64,000 bases of DNA from Pseudomonas cichorii (GTDB taxonomy: Bacteria; Pseudomonadota; Gammaproteobacteria; Pseudomonadales; Pseudomonadaceae), in assembly GCF_003700275.1 (NCBI RefSeq), contig NZ_RBRE01000091.1, positions 121,294 to 185,293 on the forward strand, given 5' to 3'. This document shows, piece by piece, positions 8,931 through 17,634 of this stretch. The first letter of the stretch is position 1; each line of letters opens with the position of its first letter. The notes under the pieces are model-generated. The model searched no databases, was not told the DNA's origin, and worked only from the letters and a program-made list of their open reading frames with translations. A program made the translations under genes and the position numbers.

Positions 8931-9515
8931 TTACTCCTCGTCGGGGGCAACCCGCACCAGATCACCGATGGCATAGAACGTCCCGCCAGCGATGTAATGC
9001 AGACTGCGCAAGCGCGGATCTGCCGTCTCGAACATCCAGTGCCCATCCTTGAACACCCGCGAATCAGCCCAGGCAGCGACCACTTCGCCGATGAACAGAT
9101 CATAGGTTTGCTGGTTATGCGGCTCGGGTATGAGCTTGCAGATCAGCCAGGCCGAACAGCCCGCCACCAGCGGCGTCTCGTGGCCTTCGATGCGAAACAG
9201 CTCGACGTCCGATTGTTCCAGCTTGTCCGGCACCATGCTCAGGCTGCGGGTGCCGACTTCATAGGTCAGGTTCGCCTGCTCAACGGTCGGTACCTGCAGC
9301 GCGAAATAACCACTTTTCTCAATGAACCCGCGTGTCACGGTCAGTTTGTCGAGTACTACCGTAACCTTGGGCGGAGAAAAGTCCAGGGCACAGGCCCACG
9401 AGGCCGACATGACGTTATGCGTGCCGGCATGACTGGCCGAAACCAGTACCGCCGGCCCGTGATTCAACAACCGATAGGCCTTTTCCAGCTCGACTGGGCG
9501 AATAGGGTTATCCAC
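8931..9515 (-). CDS. Flavin reductase-like / FMN-binding split-barrel protein
   Basis: A 194-residue protein of the flavin reductase-like split-barrel family. The core ALVSASHAGTHNVMSASWACALDFSPPKVTVVLDK is replaced here by VLVSASHAGTHNVMSASW at about residues 19-36, the usual FMN-contact strand, and SLSMVPDKLEQS follows in the middle. Such proteins reduce or bind FMN and may serve a monooxygenase. The start is GTG, preceded by AAGAGG. It is alone on its strand, with no oxygenase partner nearby, so the role is open. Confidence 0.85.
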   Translation of the reverse strand: MDNPIRPVELEKAYRLLNHGPAVLVSASHAGTHNVMSASWACALDFSPPKVTVVLDKLTVTRGFIEKSGYFALQVPTVEQANLTYEVGTRSLSMVPDKLEQSDVELFRIEGHETPLVAGCSAWLICKLIPEPHNQQTYDLFIGEVVAAWADSRVFKDGHWMFETADPRLRSLHYIAGGTFYAIGDLVRVAPDEE

Positions 9516-9602
9516 TGGAACCTCTTGAGAACGTGCGTCTTATCCAAATCGTTTGGGTCGCGAAGCTGCATTCTACTGACGACCTTTCGGATTACGGAAG
9601 GA

Positions 9603-10901
9603 TCAGCTTGCCTCTCCTGCCTCCCAACGCCGGAACACCACACTGGCATTCACCCCACCAAAGCCGAACCCGTTCGACAGTGCATGAGTCATCGCCAGCT
9701 TGCGTGCTGTCAGGCCGACCAGATCCAGCCCGTCGGCGGCTTCGTCGGGATCAGTCAGGTTCAGCGTCGGCGGCACGATCTGATCGCGCAGCGCCAGAAC
9801 GGTGAAGATGGCTTCGACCCCACCGGCAGCACCGAGCAGATGGCCGGTAGCGGATTTGGTAGAGCTGATCGCCACAGCTGAGTCCGCCCCGAATACCGAG
9901 CGAATGGCTGCCAGCTCGCCCTGATCGCCCACTTGAGTCGAAGTCGCATGGGCGTTGATGTGCTGGACATCGGCGGGATTCAGGCCAGCCTGACGCAAGG
10001 CCTGCTGCATGGCGCGCCGGGCTCCGCTGCCATCTTCAGGGCCGGCAGTCAGGTGATAGGCGTCGGCACTGGTGCCGTAGCCGACCAGTTCTGCCAGCGG
10101 CGTGGCGCCACGCGCCAGCGCATGGTCCAGCGACTCGATGACCAGCAGTCCGGCGCCTTCGGCCATGACAAAACCGTCACGCCCACGGTCGAAAGGCCGC
10201 GAAGCCTCTTGCGGGCGTTCGGCAAAACCGGTGGACAGTGCACGGGCCGCCGCGAAACACCCCAGCGTCACCCGGTCAATTGCCGCCTCGGTGCCGCCGC
10301 ACACGGCAATCTCGGCTTCGCCACTTCGGATCAGCCGCGCCGCATCGCCAATGGCTTGCACACCCGCAGCGCAGGCAGTTACCGGCGCGCCGAGCGGGCC
10401 TTTGAAGCCATGGCGAATCGAGACGTGCCCGGCCGCCATGTTGGCCAGAAAGGATGGCGCAGTGAACGGCGACAACCTTCGCGGACCACGGGTATCGGTG
10501 GTGCGTACTGCCTCGGCGACCGCGCCGAAACCACCCACGCCCGAGGCAATGATGGTCGCGGTGCGCTGCTGTTCGGCCTCGTCGACCGGGTGCCAGCCAG
10601 CCTGCTGCAACGCTTCGTGGGCGGCAATCAGCGCAAACTCGATGAAGCGATCCATCTTCTTGCGGTCCTTGGGCGCAATCAGGCGCTCCGGGTCGTAACC
10701 CGCGACGGCATCTTCCTCCAGCGACGGCACCTGCCCGCCGACGGCAACTCCGGTACCGTCAGTGATATGTTGCGCAAGATTACGGATGCCGGACTGTCCA
10801 GCCAGCAAGCGCGGCCAGACATTATCAACGCCACACCCCAGCGGGCCGACAAGACCAACGCCCGTAACTACGATGCGTTTTTGAGCCGTGAAATCAGTCA
10901 T
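9603..10901 (-). CDS. Beta-ketoacyl-ACP synthase, FabF type (KAS II-like)
   Basis: A 432-residue condensing enzyme that should join an acyl thioester with malonyl-ACP. The thiolase-fold catalytic set is complete: Cys177 in VTACAAG, His318 in NAHATSTQVGD, Lys349 and His354 in TKSATGHLLGAAG. Length matches FabF. It is not in a fatty-acid operon: it follows the RND pump gene by 62 bases on the same strand, with a GC-rich hairpin between. It is therefore a second, non-housekeeping ketosynthase that may be expressed with the efflux pump, for example to remodel lipids or make an exported product. The cotranscription and function are inference. Confidence 0.88.
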   Translation of the reverse strand: MTDFTAQKRIVVTGVGLVGPLGCGVDNVWPRLLAGQSGIRNLAQHITDGTGVAVGGQVPSLEEDAVAGYDPERLIAPKDRKKMDRFIEFALIAAHEALQQAGWHPVDEAEQQRTATIIASGVGGFGAVAEAVRTTDTRGPRRLSPFTAPSFLANMAAGHVSIRHGFKGPLGAPVTACAAGVQAIGDAARLIRSGEAEIAVCGGTEAAIDRVTLGCFAAARALSTGFAERPQEASRPFDRGRDGFVMAEGAGLLVIESLDHALARGATPLAELVGYGTSADAYHLTAGPEDGSGARRAMQQALRQAGLNPADVQHINAHATSTQVGDQGELAAIRSVFGADSAVAISSTKSATGHLLGAAGGVEAIFTVLALRDQIVPPTLNLTDPDEAADGLDLVGLTARKLAMTHALSNGFGFGGVNASVVFRRWEAGEAS

Positions 10902-10926
10902 TCAAAACCTCTTCATTACACTATCC

Positions 10927-10952
10927 GGCGCCACGACCCGGATCGTGGCGCC
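10927..10952. terminator. GC-rich hairpin between RND and ketosynthase genes
   Basis: A perfect 10-bp stem (GGCGCCACGA with TCGTGGCGCC) and a 6-base loop sits just after the RND stop codon. No U-run follows, so it may act as an attenuator or an mRNA-stabilising stem rather than a full terminator before the ketosynthase gene. Confidence 0.5.
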
Positions 10953-10963
10953 CTGTCGCCTGC

Positions 10964-13900
10964 TCAGGCCTGCTGCGCCTTTGCGGCTGCCTCGCCATCG
11001 GGCCGGATCCGGTACCAGATGGCATACATGGCCGGCAGGAACACCAGCGTCATGACGGTACCGCCCAGGGTGCCGCCGATCAGGGTGTAGGCCAGCGTTC
11101 CCCAGAACACCGAGTGGGTCAGCGGGATAAAGGCGAGGATGGCCGCCAGCGCCGTCAGCAGCACCGGGCGAGCACGCTGCACGGTGGCTTCGACCACCGC
11201 CCGGAATGGCTCAAGCCCTTGTTCCTTGTTGTCCTGGATCTGGCCGATGAGGATCAGCGTATTGCGCATCAGGATGCCCGATAGCGCGATCAGTCCGACC
11301 AGGGCATTGATGCCGAACGGCTGCTGGAACAGCAACAGGGTCGGCACCACGCCGATCAAGCCCAGTGGTGCGGTCATGAACACCATGACCATCGCCGACA
11401 TCGAGCGCACCTGCAGGATGATGATCAGCAACGTCATGGCGATCATGATGGGGAACAGCGGCAACATCGCCTTGCTGGCCTTGCCCGACTCTTCGCTCGA
11501 ACCCGCCTCCACGATCCGGTAGCCATCGGGAAGCGTGTCGATAATCGGTTGCAGCTGTTTCAGGACCACGCTGGATACGTCCGGCGGCTGCAAGCCTTCG
11601 GCAGTATCGCCACGCACGGTTATGGTCGCTGTCCGGTCGCGACGTCGCAGGACGGGATCTTCCATTCGCACATCGACATCGCCGACCTGGGAAAGCGGAA
11701 TCCGCTGCCCGGCAGAACCCACCAGAGTGAAACCGGCAATCTTCGCCGGATCGAGGCGGATATCGCCAGCAGCACGACCGACCACCTGTACCGAGCGAAT
11801 ATCCTCGCGAACGGCAGTGATCGGCGTTCCGGTGAGCAGGAACTGCAACTGTTGCGCAACGGCACTGGAGGTCAGGCCTACCGCCTGCAAGCGGTCCTGA
11901 TCCAGGGAAAAATGCAGGGTCGGCACGAGTGGGCCCCAGTCGCTGTTGACGGTCCTCAACAATGGGCTCGCCTGCAACACGCTCTGCATCTGCGCGGCGA
12001 TCTCGCGCAACTTCGCAGGATCGGGGCCGCTCACGCGATACGCGACCGGGAACGGCGAATAAGGACCGAACACCAGTTGCGCGACCCGAACCCGCGCTTC
12101 GGGGGCCAGCCCTTCGGCCACCGCCTGGCGCAGACGCAACTTGAGCGTTTCACGTTCCTCCTGGCTGGCGGTCAGCACCACCACCTTGGCGAACGATGGA
12201 TCGGGCAGTTCCGGCGACATCGCCAGGAAGAAGCGCGGCGCGCCCTGACCAATGTAAGCCGTGACAACCCGGGCCTCTTCCTGCTTTTGCAACCACCCCT
12301 CAACCTTGGCCGTTGCTGCACTGGTCTGCTCGATAGAGGTTCCGTAAGGCATTTGCACTTCGACCAGCACCTCAGGACGGTCAGAGGTCGGAAAGAACTG
12401 CTTCTTGACCAGTCCCATGCCGAGCACGGCGACCACGAAGGTACCGATCACGGTGCCGGCTACCAGCCACTTGCGGGCAATGACGCGGGTCAGAATCCTG
12501 CGGAAACGGTTGTAGTTGGGCGTGTTGTAGATGGCTTCGTGGCCACCCTCGATCTGCTTGAGTTCCGGCAGCAGCTTTACGCCCAGATAAGGCGTGAACG
12601 CCACCGCGACGACCCAGGAAGCGATCAGGGCGATACCAACAATCCAGAACATGTTGCTGGTGTACTCGCCCGCCGTCGACTGGGCAAAACCGTTGGGCAT
12701 GAAGCCGATGGCTGTCACCAGGGTTCCGGAGAGCATGGGCGCCGCGGTATGGCTCCAGGCATAGGCCGAAGCCGCGATACGGCTGTAGCCCTCCTCCATT
12801 TTCACCACCATCATTTCAATGGCAATGATCGCGTCGTCGACCAGCAGTCCCAGGGCCAGAATCAATGAACCCAGGGTAATACGGTCGAAACTCTTGCCGG
12901 TGGCTGCCATCACCACGAACACCACCGCCAGCGTCAACGGCACGGCTGCCGCGACCACCACGCCGACCCGCCAGCCCATGCTGAAGAAACACACCAGCAT
13001 GACCACCAGCAGCGCGATGAAGAACTTGACCATGAACTCGCCGACCGACGAATTGATGTTCACCGACTGGTCGGAGACTTTGCTCAGCGTCATGCCCAGC
13101 GGCATGCCCTGGTTGATTCTGGTCGTTTCGGCGTCGAGGGCCTTGCCCAGGTCCAGGCCGTTCCAGCCTTCGCGCATCACAATGCCCAGTAACAAGGCCG
13201 GCTCGCCGTTGTTGCGCACCATGAAGGTCGATGGGTCTTCATAGCCGCGCTCGACCGTTGCCACGTCCGACAGTTTCAGGGTGCGGCCCTGCACTGAAAT
13301 CGGTGTATCACGGATTTTTTTCAGTTTGTCGAAAGCGCCATCCAGGCGCAGAAAGACCTGTGGCCCCAGGGTTTCGATCGAGCCCGCAGGCGTCAACACG
13401 TTCTGGTTGTTCAGCGCTGCAAAGATTTCCTGAGGGGCAATCCCCAGCGTGGCAAGACGATCATGGGAGAACGACACGAAGATACGTTCGGCCTGCTCGC
13501 CAATGATATTGACCTTTTTCACTCCCGGCACATGCAGCAAGCGCTGGCGCAGGGACTCGGCATCGCGCACCAATAGTCGCTGCGGCTCGCCCTTGGCCTT
13601 GAGGGCGAACAGTGCGAAGGTCACATCCGAAAACTCGTCGTTGACCAGCGGGCCGATGACACCGGCAGGCAAGAGTTTGGCTTCGTCATCGAGCTTCTTG
13701 CGCGCCTGATAGAACTCTTCCTGCACTTGCGCAGGTGGCGTGCTATCGAGCAGTGAGACCATGGTGAAAGCCATGCCGGGGCGAGTGTAGGTTTCCGTGC
13801 GGTCGTACCAGCGCAATTCCTGCATGCGCTTTTCCAGCGGCTCGGCGATCTGGTCCTGCATTTCCTGCGCGGTAGCACCGGGCCAGGCGGTGATTATCGT

Positions 13901-14050
13901 CATCTGCTTGACCGTGAACGGCGGGTCCTCCGCCCGTCCAAGCCCGAAGAACGCCAGGATGCCGGCAGCGGAGATCAGAAAGATCAGGAACAGGGTAATG
14001 GAGCGCTCACGGACCGCGAGCGCCGACAGATTGAAACGTCCCTCGCTCAT
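10964..14050 (-). CDS. RND efflux pump permease, MexK-like
   Basis: A 1028-residue inner-membrane transporter of the HAE1-type RND superfamily. One N-terminal helix (SITLFLIFLISAAGILAFF, about 18-36) is followed by a large periplasmic loop, a helix bundle, a second loop and a second bundle. The proton-relay pair Asp405-Asp406 is in LALGLLVDDAIIAIE of helix 4. The start NLSALAVRERSITLFLIF and GRAEDPPFTVKQM resemble the MexK/YerP-like branch, which exports biocides and antibiotics using proton motive force. It overlaps the adaptor stop codon by four bases. No outer-membrane channel gene is present, so it presumably shares one such as OprM. Confidence 0.93.
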   Translation of the reverse strand: MSEGRFNLSALAVRERSITLFLIFLISAAGILAFFGLGRAEDPPFTVKQMTIITAWPGATAQEMQDQIAEPLEKRMQELRWYDRTETYTRPGMAFTMVSLLDSTPPAQVQEEFYQARKKLDDEAKLLPAGVIGPLVNDEFSDVTFALFALKAKGEPQRLLVRDAESLRQRLLHVPGVKKVNIIGEQAERIFVSFSHDRLATLGIAPQEIFAALNNQNVLTPAGSIETLGPQVFLRLDGAFDKLKKIRDTPISVQGRTLKLSDVATVERGYEDPSTFMVRNNGEPALLLGIVMREGWNGLDLGKALDAETTRINQGMPLGMTLSKVSDQSVNINSSVGEFMVKFFIALLVVMLVCFFSMGWRVGVVVAAAVPLTLAVVFVVMAATGKSFDRITLGSLILALGLLVDDAIIAIEMMVVKMEEGYSRIAASAYAWSHTAAPMLSGTLVTAIGFMPNGFAQSTAGEYTSNMFWIVGIALIASWVVAVAFTPYLGVKLLPELKQIEGGHEAIYNTPNYNRFRRILTRVIARKWLVAGTVIGTFVVAVLGMGLVKKQFFPTSDRPEVLVEVQMPYGTSIEQTSAATAKVEGWLQKQEEARVVTAYIGQGAPRFFLAMSPELPDPSFAKVVVLTASQEERETLKLRLRQAVAEGLAPEARVRVAQLVFGPYSPFPVAYRVSGPDPAKLREIAAQMQSVLQASPLLRTVNSDWGPLVPTLHFSLDQDRLQAVGLTSSAVAQQLQFLLTGTPITAVREDIRSVQVVGRAAGDIRLDPAKIAGFTLVGSAGQRIPLSQVGDVDVRMEDPVLRRRDRTATITVRGDTAEGLQPPDVSSVVLKQLQPIIDTLPDGYRIVEAGSSEESGKASKAMLPLFPIMIAMTLLIIILQVRSMSAMVMVFMTAPLGLIGVVPTLLLFQQPFGINALVGLIALSGILMRNTLILIGQIQDNKEQGLEPFRAVVEATVQRARPVLLTALAAILAFIPLTHSVFWGTLAYTLIGGTLGGTVMTLVFLPAMYAIWYRIRPDGEAAAKAQQA

Positions 14051-15156
14051 GGCTGGCTCCCGGCGACAGTGGCTTCGAGCGCAGCGCCCGGCAAGACCTG
14101 ATCGCCGTCATGCAGCAAATGAGCACCCAGTGCTACCACCTGCTCGCCAGCCTTGAGGTCACCGCTTACCCGCACCACATCGTCATGCAGGGCCAGCACC
14201 TGAACCGGCCGCCAGCTCACCTTGGCGGGCTTGCCGGAAACGATCCACACCCCCGAACCATTGCCAGGATCGTACAGCGCACCGATCGGCACCTGCAGCG
14301 CCTGGCTGTGCGCCGCACCATCGGCGATCTGCAGGCTGACCGTCGCGCCCAGCGGAGCGCTGGCCAGCGCGCCTTCAAGTACATACCGGGCCTCGAAAGT
14401 GCGGGTCAGCGGATCGGCCGCATCGGAAAGCAGGCGCAATCTGGCCGGCACGCTGTTGAGGCTATTGCCATACAAAGTGGCCTGAGCAACGGAGCCGACG
14501 GTCGGGCGTAGCGTCTCGGGCAGATGCACGATGGCCTCGCGCAGCCCGGCACGCGCCAGTCTGACTACAGCTTGCCCGGCACTGACCACCTGACCGGGCT
14601 CGGCCAGGGTTTCCACCACGACACCGTCGGCATCGGCCAGCAGGACCGCATAGCCTGTGGCGTTTTGCGCCACATTGGCCTGGGCCTGCGCGGCACTGAG
14701 TTGCGCCTTGGCGGAGTCGGCAGCCGCCTTGAACTGATCGTAGGTCGAGGCCGAAACAGCACCACTGGCGACCAGATTGCGATAGCGCGCTTCGTCATCG
14801 ATAGCCTGCCTGGCCCGCGCACGCGCAGCGGTCACTGCCTCTTGCTGCGCTTGCGCCTGCAGGCCGAGATCGACCGGATCGATGCGCATCAGTGGCTGAC
14901 CTTTCCTGACGCTCTGGCCGGTATCGACCAGACGCTCAAGCACCTTGCCCGAGACGCGAAAACCAAGGTCGCTCTGAATCCGCGCAGCGACCACGCCGGT
15001 GAAAGAGCGTGAAATATCCGTTGAATCCTGCACGCTGGCGACCCTGACCACAGGCTTTTGCGTACGGGGGTCATGGGCGATGGAAGCGTCGCCGCACGCC
15101 GCCAGGACGAGAGATAATAGACAGATGGCAACGGCAGCAGGTAGGCGACGGGACAT
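14047..15156 (-). CDS. RND efflux periplasmic adaptor lipoprotein, MexJ-like
   Basis: A 369-residue membrane fusion protein bridging the RND pump and an outer-membrane channel. The N terminus is a lipoprotein signal ending in LVLAACG with the lipobox cysteine near residue 21. The lipoyl half-motifs (GFRVSGKVLERLVDTGQSV and ADGVVVETLAEPGQVV) flank an alanine-rich coiled-coil hairpin (about residues 100-165), then beta-barrel and membrane-proximal domains. A 24-bp dyad 47 bases before the start matches a second one upstream of the TetR gene, so TetR repression is likely. Confidence 0.92.
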   Translation of the reverse strand: MSRRLPAAVAICLLSLVLAACGDASIAHDPRTQKPVVRVASVQDSTDISRSFTGVVAARIQSDLGFRVSGKVLERLVDTGQSVRKGQPLMRIDPVDLGLQAQAQQEAVTAARARARQAIDDEARYRNLVASGAVSASTYDQFKAAADSAKAQLSAAQAQANVAQNATGYAVLLADADGVVVETLAEPGQVVSAGQAVVRLARAGLREAIVHLPETLRPTVGSVAQATLYGNSLNSVPARLRLLSDAADPLTRTFEARYVLEGALASAPLGATVSLQIADGAAHSQALQVPIGALYDPGNGSGVWIVSGKPAKVSWRPVQVLALHDDVVRVSGDLKAGEQVVALGAHLLHDGDQVLPGAALEATVAGSQP

Positions 15157-15202
15157 GGGATCACTGACTCTGATGGGTATCTAGAGCCAGATTCTCATTC
15201 TA

Positions 15203-15226
15203 GTGACCAATTAAGTCAATAGTCAC
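15203..15226. promoter_or_regulatory. Candidate TetR operator upstream of the efflux operon
   Basis: A 24-bp dyad, GTGACC-N12-AGTCAC, lies between the TetR stop codon and the adaptor start. It overlaps a plausible leftward promoter (TTGACT, 17 bases, GAGAAT). A site of the same span and half-site sequence occurs at 15888-15911 upstream of the TetR gene, which argues that both are bound by that regulator. Confidence 0.6.
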
Positions 15227-15234
15227 AATCCTGA

Positions 15235-15849
15235 TTATGGCGCCATGCTGCGCAGGATCAATGCCGAAAGGTAGACTGCAGCCTCTTCCGCCAGATCCAG
15301 GCTGTACTGCAGCAACACAGGGCTGATGTAGGGGCGCATTACCAGGCAAATGGCATTCGCCACCTCATCCAGCGGCGTCTTGCGCTCGAACTCTCCGGCT
15401 TCCCGGCCTTCCCGGACCACGTCCAGAATCAGTTGTCGCAGCTGCGCTTCGTGCCTGACCGCCGAAGGCCAGCGCTCGCTGGCTGAAGCGGCAGCAATGT
15501 CATATAGCTTGCGATCCTGGAAAAACAGCTGGCTGCCCGCTTCCACCAACGCCTTGAACATTCGACGCAGCTTTTCCGAAGCGGTCGGTGCATCGACGAT
15601 GGCTGCATCGACGATCTCCATGATGGCCGCCAACCGGTTAGCGCAGATCACCTCGCCGATGGCTTGCTTGGAATCGAAGAACTTGTAGATATAGGCCTTG
15701 GAAAAGCCGATGGACCTGGCCAGGTCAGACACGGTGGTCTTCTCATAACCATAGTGGCCGAAGTGCTGGGTGGCAGCCTCGACGATCTGGTCACGAACGC
15801 TGTGGTCAGAAGGACCGCGTGCAGGGGATGTAGTGATATTTTCAGTCAT
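15235..15849 (-). CDS. TetR-family regulator, probable repressor of the efflux operon
   Basis: A 204-residue TetR protein. The DNA-binding domain (VRDQIVEAATQHFGHYGYEK followed by TVSDLARSIGFSKAYIYKFFDSKQ, about residues 18-65) is textbook; the rest is a helical ligand-binding and dimerisation domain. It lies 78 bases upstream of the adaptor gene on the same strand, like MexL next to MexJK in P. aeruginosa in gene content. Twin 24-bp dyads in front of itself and of the adaptor gene suggest autorepression and repression of the pump. Confidence 0.9.
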   Translation of the reverse strand: MTENITTSPARGPSDHSVRDQIVEAATQHFGHYGYEKTTVSDLARSIGFSKAYIYKFFDSKQAIGEVICANRLAAIMEIVDAAIVDAPTASEKLRRMFKALVEAGSQLFFQDRKLYDIAAASASERWPSAVRHEAQLRQLILDVVREGREAGEFERKTPLDEVANAICLVMRPYISPVLLQYSLDLAEEAAVYLSALILRSMAP

Positions 15850-15887
15850 TTTTCCAGCTTAGCTTGCGTGATCCTGATTGACAACAA

Positions 15888-15911
15888 GTGACCATACTGT
15901 AATTGGGTCAC
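15888..15911. promoter_or_regulatory. Candidate TetR operator upstream of the tetR-type gene
   Basis: A 24-bp dyad, GTGACC-N12-GGTCAC, 39 bases before the TetR start codon. It shares the GTGAC half-sites and the exact spacing of the site at 15203-15226. Confidence 0.6.
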
Positions 15912-15925
15912 AATCGAATTCTGTT

Positions 15926-16082
15926 AGGCTCTGTACGAAAAGTCGGCGAGCGAAGGTCAGGCAAGGCAAAAACAGGCGAGGAACGGTCGGAGTCGCGCTC
16001 GACTTTACGAATTGTAAATGAGCATTCCGAACCTGTTTTTAACGCAGCATCACCGAGCATAGCCACTTTTCGTACAAAGCCT
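15926..16082. mobile_element. 157-bp MITE-like element with 18-bp terminal inverted repeats
   Basis: The ends are AGGCTCTGTACGAAAAGT on the left and the complement of AGGCTTTGTACGAAAAGT on the right (one mismatch in 18). The inside also folds back partly (AAAAACAGG against CCTGTTTTT) and has no convincing gene, although it is open in one frame. The flanks show TTA on the left and TGA on the right if the ends are trimmed by one base, compatible with TNA-type target duplication of some IS5-group elements but not identical. It looks like a non-autonomous derivative of an insertion sequence; the parent is not in this window. Confidence 0.65.
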
Positions 16083-16093
16083 GATGAGAGCCT

Positions 16094-16111
16094 GTTCGCG
16101 AATGAATTCGC
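16094..16111. repeat. REP-like element GTTCGCGAATGAATTCGC
   Basis: Identical to the 18 bases at 4819-4836, and only 11 bases beyond the right end of the MITE-like element. Confidence 0.75.
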
Positions 16112-16241
16112 CCTCACCGATACGGGTTTGGGAGATTCATGAATAAGACTCATGACTTCATCCTGCTGCTGAGCTTAATGAACCCCGGACGATCCCCTAT
16201 GATGCCTGAACAAACCCCGCTCCTGCCCTGAAAGGCTCCGG

Positions 16242-16850
16242 ATGAATCAATCTGCACCTTATGTAATAGGCCTCATTCTGGCGGCCGGCCGCAGCAAGCG
16301 CTTTGCTGGCGACAAGCGTCAGGCATTGTTGCCCGATGGGCGCAATATGCTGCAAACCTGCATCGACACCAGCCGGCAAGCCTTTCCTGAAGTCTGGGTG
16401 GTATTGCGCGGCGATGACGACACGCAAGCTCTGGGGATCGCACACGATATCAAGATCGTACGCAGTGAGCAGGCCGATCTGGGCATGGGGCATAGCCTGG
16501 CCAGCGGCATCCAGGCCTTGATGCACACACCGGCCAGTGCGGTCGCAATCCTTCTCGCCGACATGCCATGGCTGCAAGCGAAGACCTTGCGCAACCTTGG
16601 GCAAATAGCCGATCCACAGCGCATGGCCTTGCCACTGCATGAAGGACAACGCGGGCACCCGGTCATCATCGGCCGCCAGTTCTGGCCAGAACTGCTGTCG
16701 CTCGAAGGCGATCAGGGCGCACGGGCACTGCTTGCCGCCAACCCTGAGCGTTGCGACGTCGTGCCAACAGATGATGCCGGCACCGTACGCGATGCCGATA
16801 CGCCCGCTGCATTGCAACTCCAACGAAAAATTCAGGGAAGCCCACCATGA
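16242..16850 (+). CDS. MocA-like molybdenum cofactor nucleotidyltransferase
   Basis: A 202-residue NTP-transferase-fold protein. The nucleotide loop ILAAGRSKRFAGDKRQ is at about residues 11-26, LLADMPWL is the metal-binding DMP motif near residue 107, and GQRGHPVIIGR is the substrate loop. These features fit the MocA family, which attaches CMP to molybdopterin to give the dinucleotide cofactor used by xanthine-dehydrogenase-type enzymes. A complete PaoABC-like molybdoenzyme is encoded convergently just beyond, so maturation of that enzyme is the likely job. AAGG precedes the ATG, and the stop overlaps the next start by four bases. Confidence 0.85.
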   Translation: MNQSAPYVIGLILAAGRSKRFAGDKRQALLPDGRNMLQTCIDTSRQAFPEVWVVLRGDDDTQALGIAHDIKIVRSEQADLGMGHSLASGIQALMHTPASAVAILLADMPWLQAKTLRNLGQIADPQRMALPLHEGQRGHPVIIGRQFWPELLSLEGDQGARALLAANPERCDVVPTDDAGTVRDADTPAALQLQRKIQGSPP

Positions 16851-17611
16851 AGCATTTAGCCGCTGCGACCTTTCTTGCCTGCTCGATGGCCGAAGCCGGT
16901 CAGGACGCACCCAGGCCAGACCCCAAGCCTTCTGCGGATGTGCTGGCAGTCACGCCGCAACTATATAGCTACACCACAGACCTGTTGTTTGCCGAGGTCT
17001 GGAAACGCAAGGACCTTGCGCCACGCGACCGCAGCCTGATTACCCTTGCCTCTCTGCTGGCAGGCGGGCAGACGGCGCAGATGACCGGCCATATAAACCT
17101 GGGTCTGGACAACGACCTGAAACCCGCCGAGATCAGTGCCCTGATCACTCACCTTGCGTTCTACAGCGGCTGGCCCAACGCAATGTCAGCGGCAGCGGTG
17201 GCGAAAAAGGTATTTGCCGAAAGAGGCATCAGCGCCGAGCAGACCCAAGCCTCGAAAGAGCGACTGACCCTGGACAAGGACAGCGAGATCCAGCGTCGGC
17301 AACGGGTCGATGAAGCCGTCGGCAGCGTGGCACCGGATCTTGCCAATTACACCAACGACGTTCTGTTTGGCGACCTGTGGCGACATACCGACCTTACACC
17401 CCGGGACCGCAGCCTTGTCACTGTGGCAGCGCTCATCACCCAGAACCAGTCGGCGCAACTGCCTTTTCACCTGAACCGGGCCATGGATAACGGTCTGACC
17501 CAGGCTCAGGCTTCGGAAGTGGTCACGCACCTGGCCTTCTATGCCGGCTGGCCAAAAGCGATGTCGGCCGTACCGGTCCTCAAGGAAGTGATCGAGTCAC
17601 GCAAGGGCTGA
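16847..17611 (+). CDS. Secreted double carboxymuconolactone-decarboxylase-domain protein
   Basis: A 254-residue protein with a short probable signal peptide (MKHLAAATFLACSMAEAG) and two tandem carboxymuconolactone decarboxylase-like domains. The first covers about residues 45-120 (RDRSLITLASLLAGGQTAQM, HINLGLDNDLKPAEISALIT) and the second about 165-245 (RDRSLVTVAALITQNQSAQL, HLNRAMDNGLTQAQASEVVT). The CxxC of AhpD-type members is absent. Such proteins act as lactone decarboxylases or peroxidase-like enzymes, often next to secreted cupins and oxidoreductases as here. It is translationally coupled to the MocA-like gene. Confidence 0.85.
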   Translation: MKHLAAATFLACSMAEAGQDAPRPDPKPSADVLAVTPQLYSYTTDLLFAEVWKRKDLAPRDRSLITLASLLAGGQTAQMTGHINLGLDNDLKPAEISALITHLAFYSGWPNAMSAAAVAKKVFAERGISAEQTQASKERLTLDKDSEIQRRQRVDEAVGSVAPDLANYTNDVLFGDLWRHTDLTPRDRSLVTVAALITQNQSAQLPFHLNRAMDNGLTQAQASEVVTHLAFYAGWPKAMSAVPVLKEVIESRKG

Positions 17612-17634
17612 GCACCGGCAAGCACTGGCAGGGC

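Larger units (their letters stand above)
15850..16241. other. Intergenic region between TetR and MocA-like genes
   Basis: About 390 bases holding, in order, the TetR operator, the MITE-like element, one REP repeat and a short leader for the MocA-like gene. No protein gene is supported. Confidence 0.6.

Noticed and set aside
15908..16153. Open frames across the MITE-like element
   Set aside because: Open only because the element is a GC-rich inverted repeat; the same region is open on both strands.
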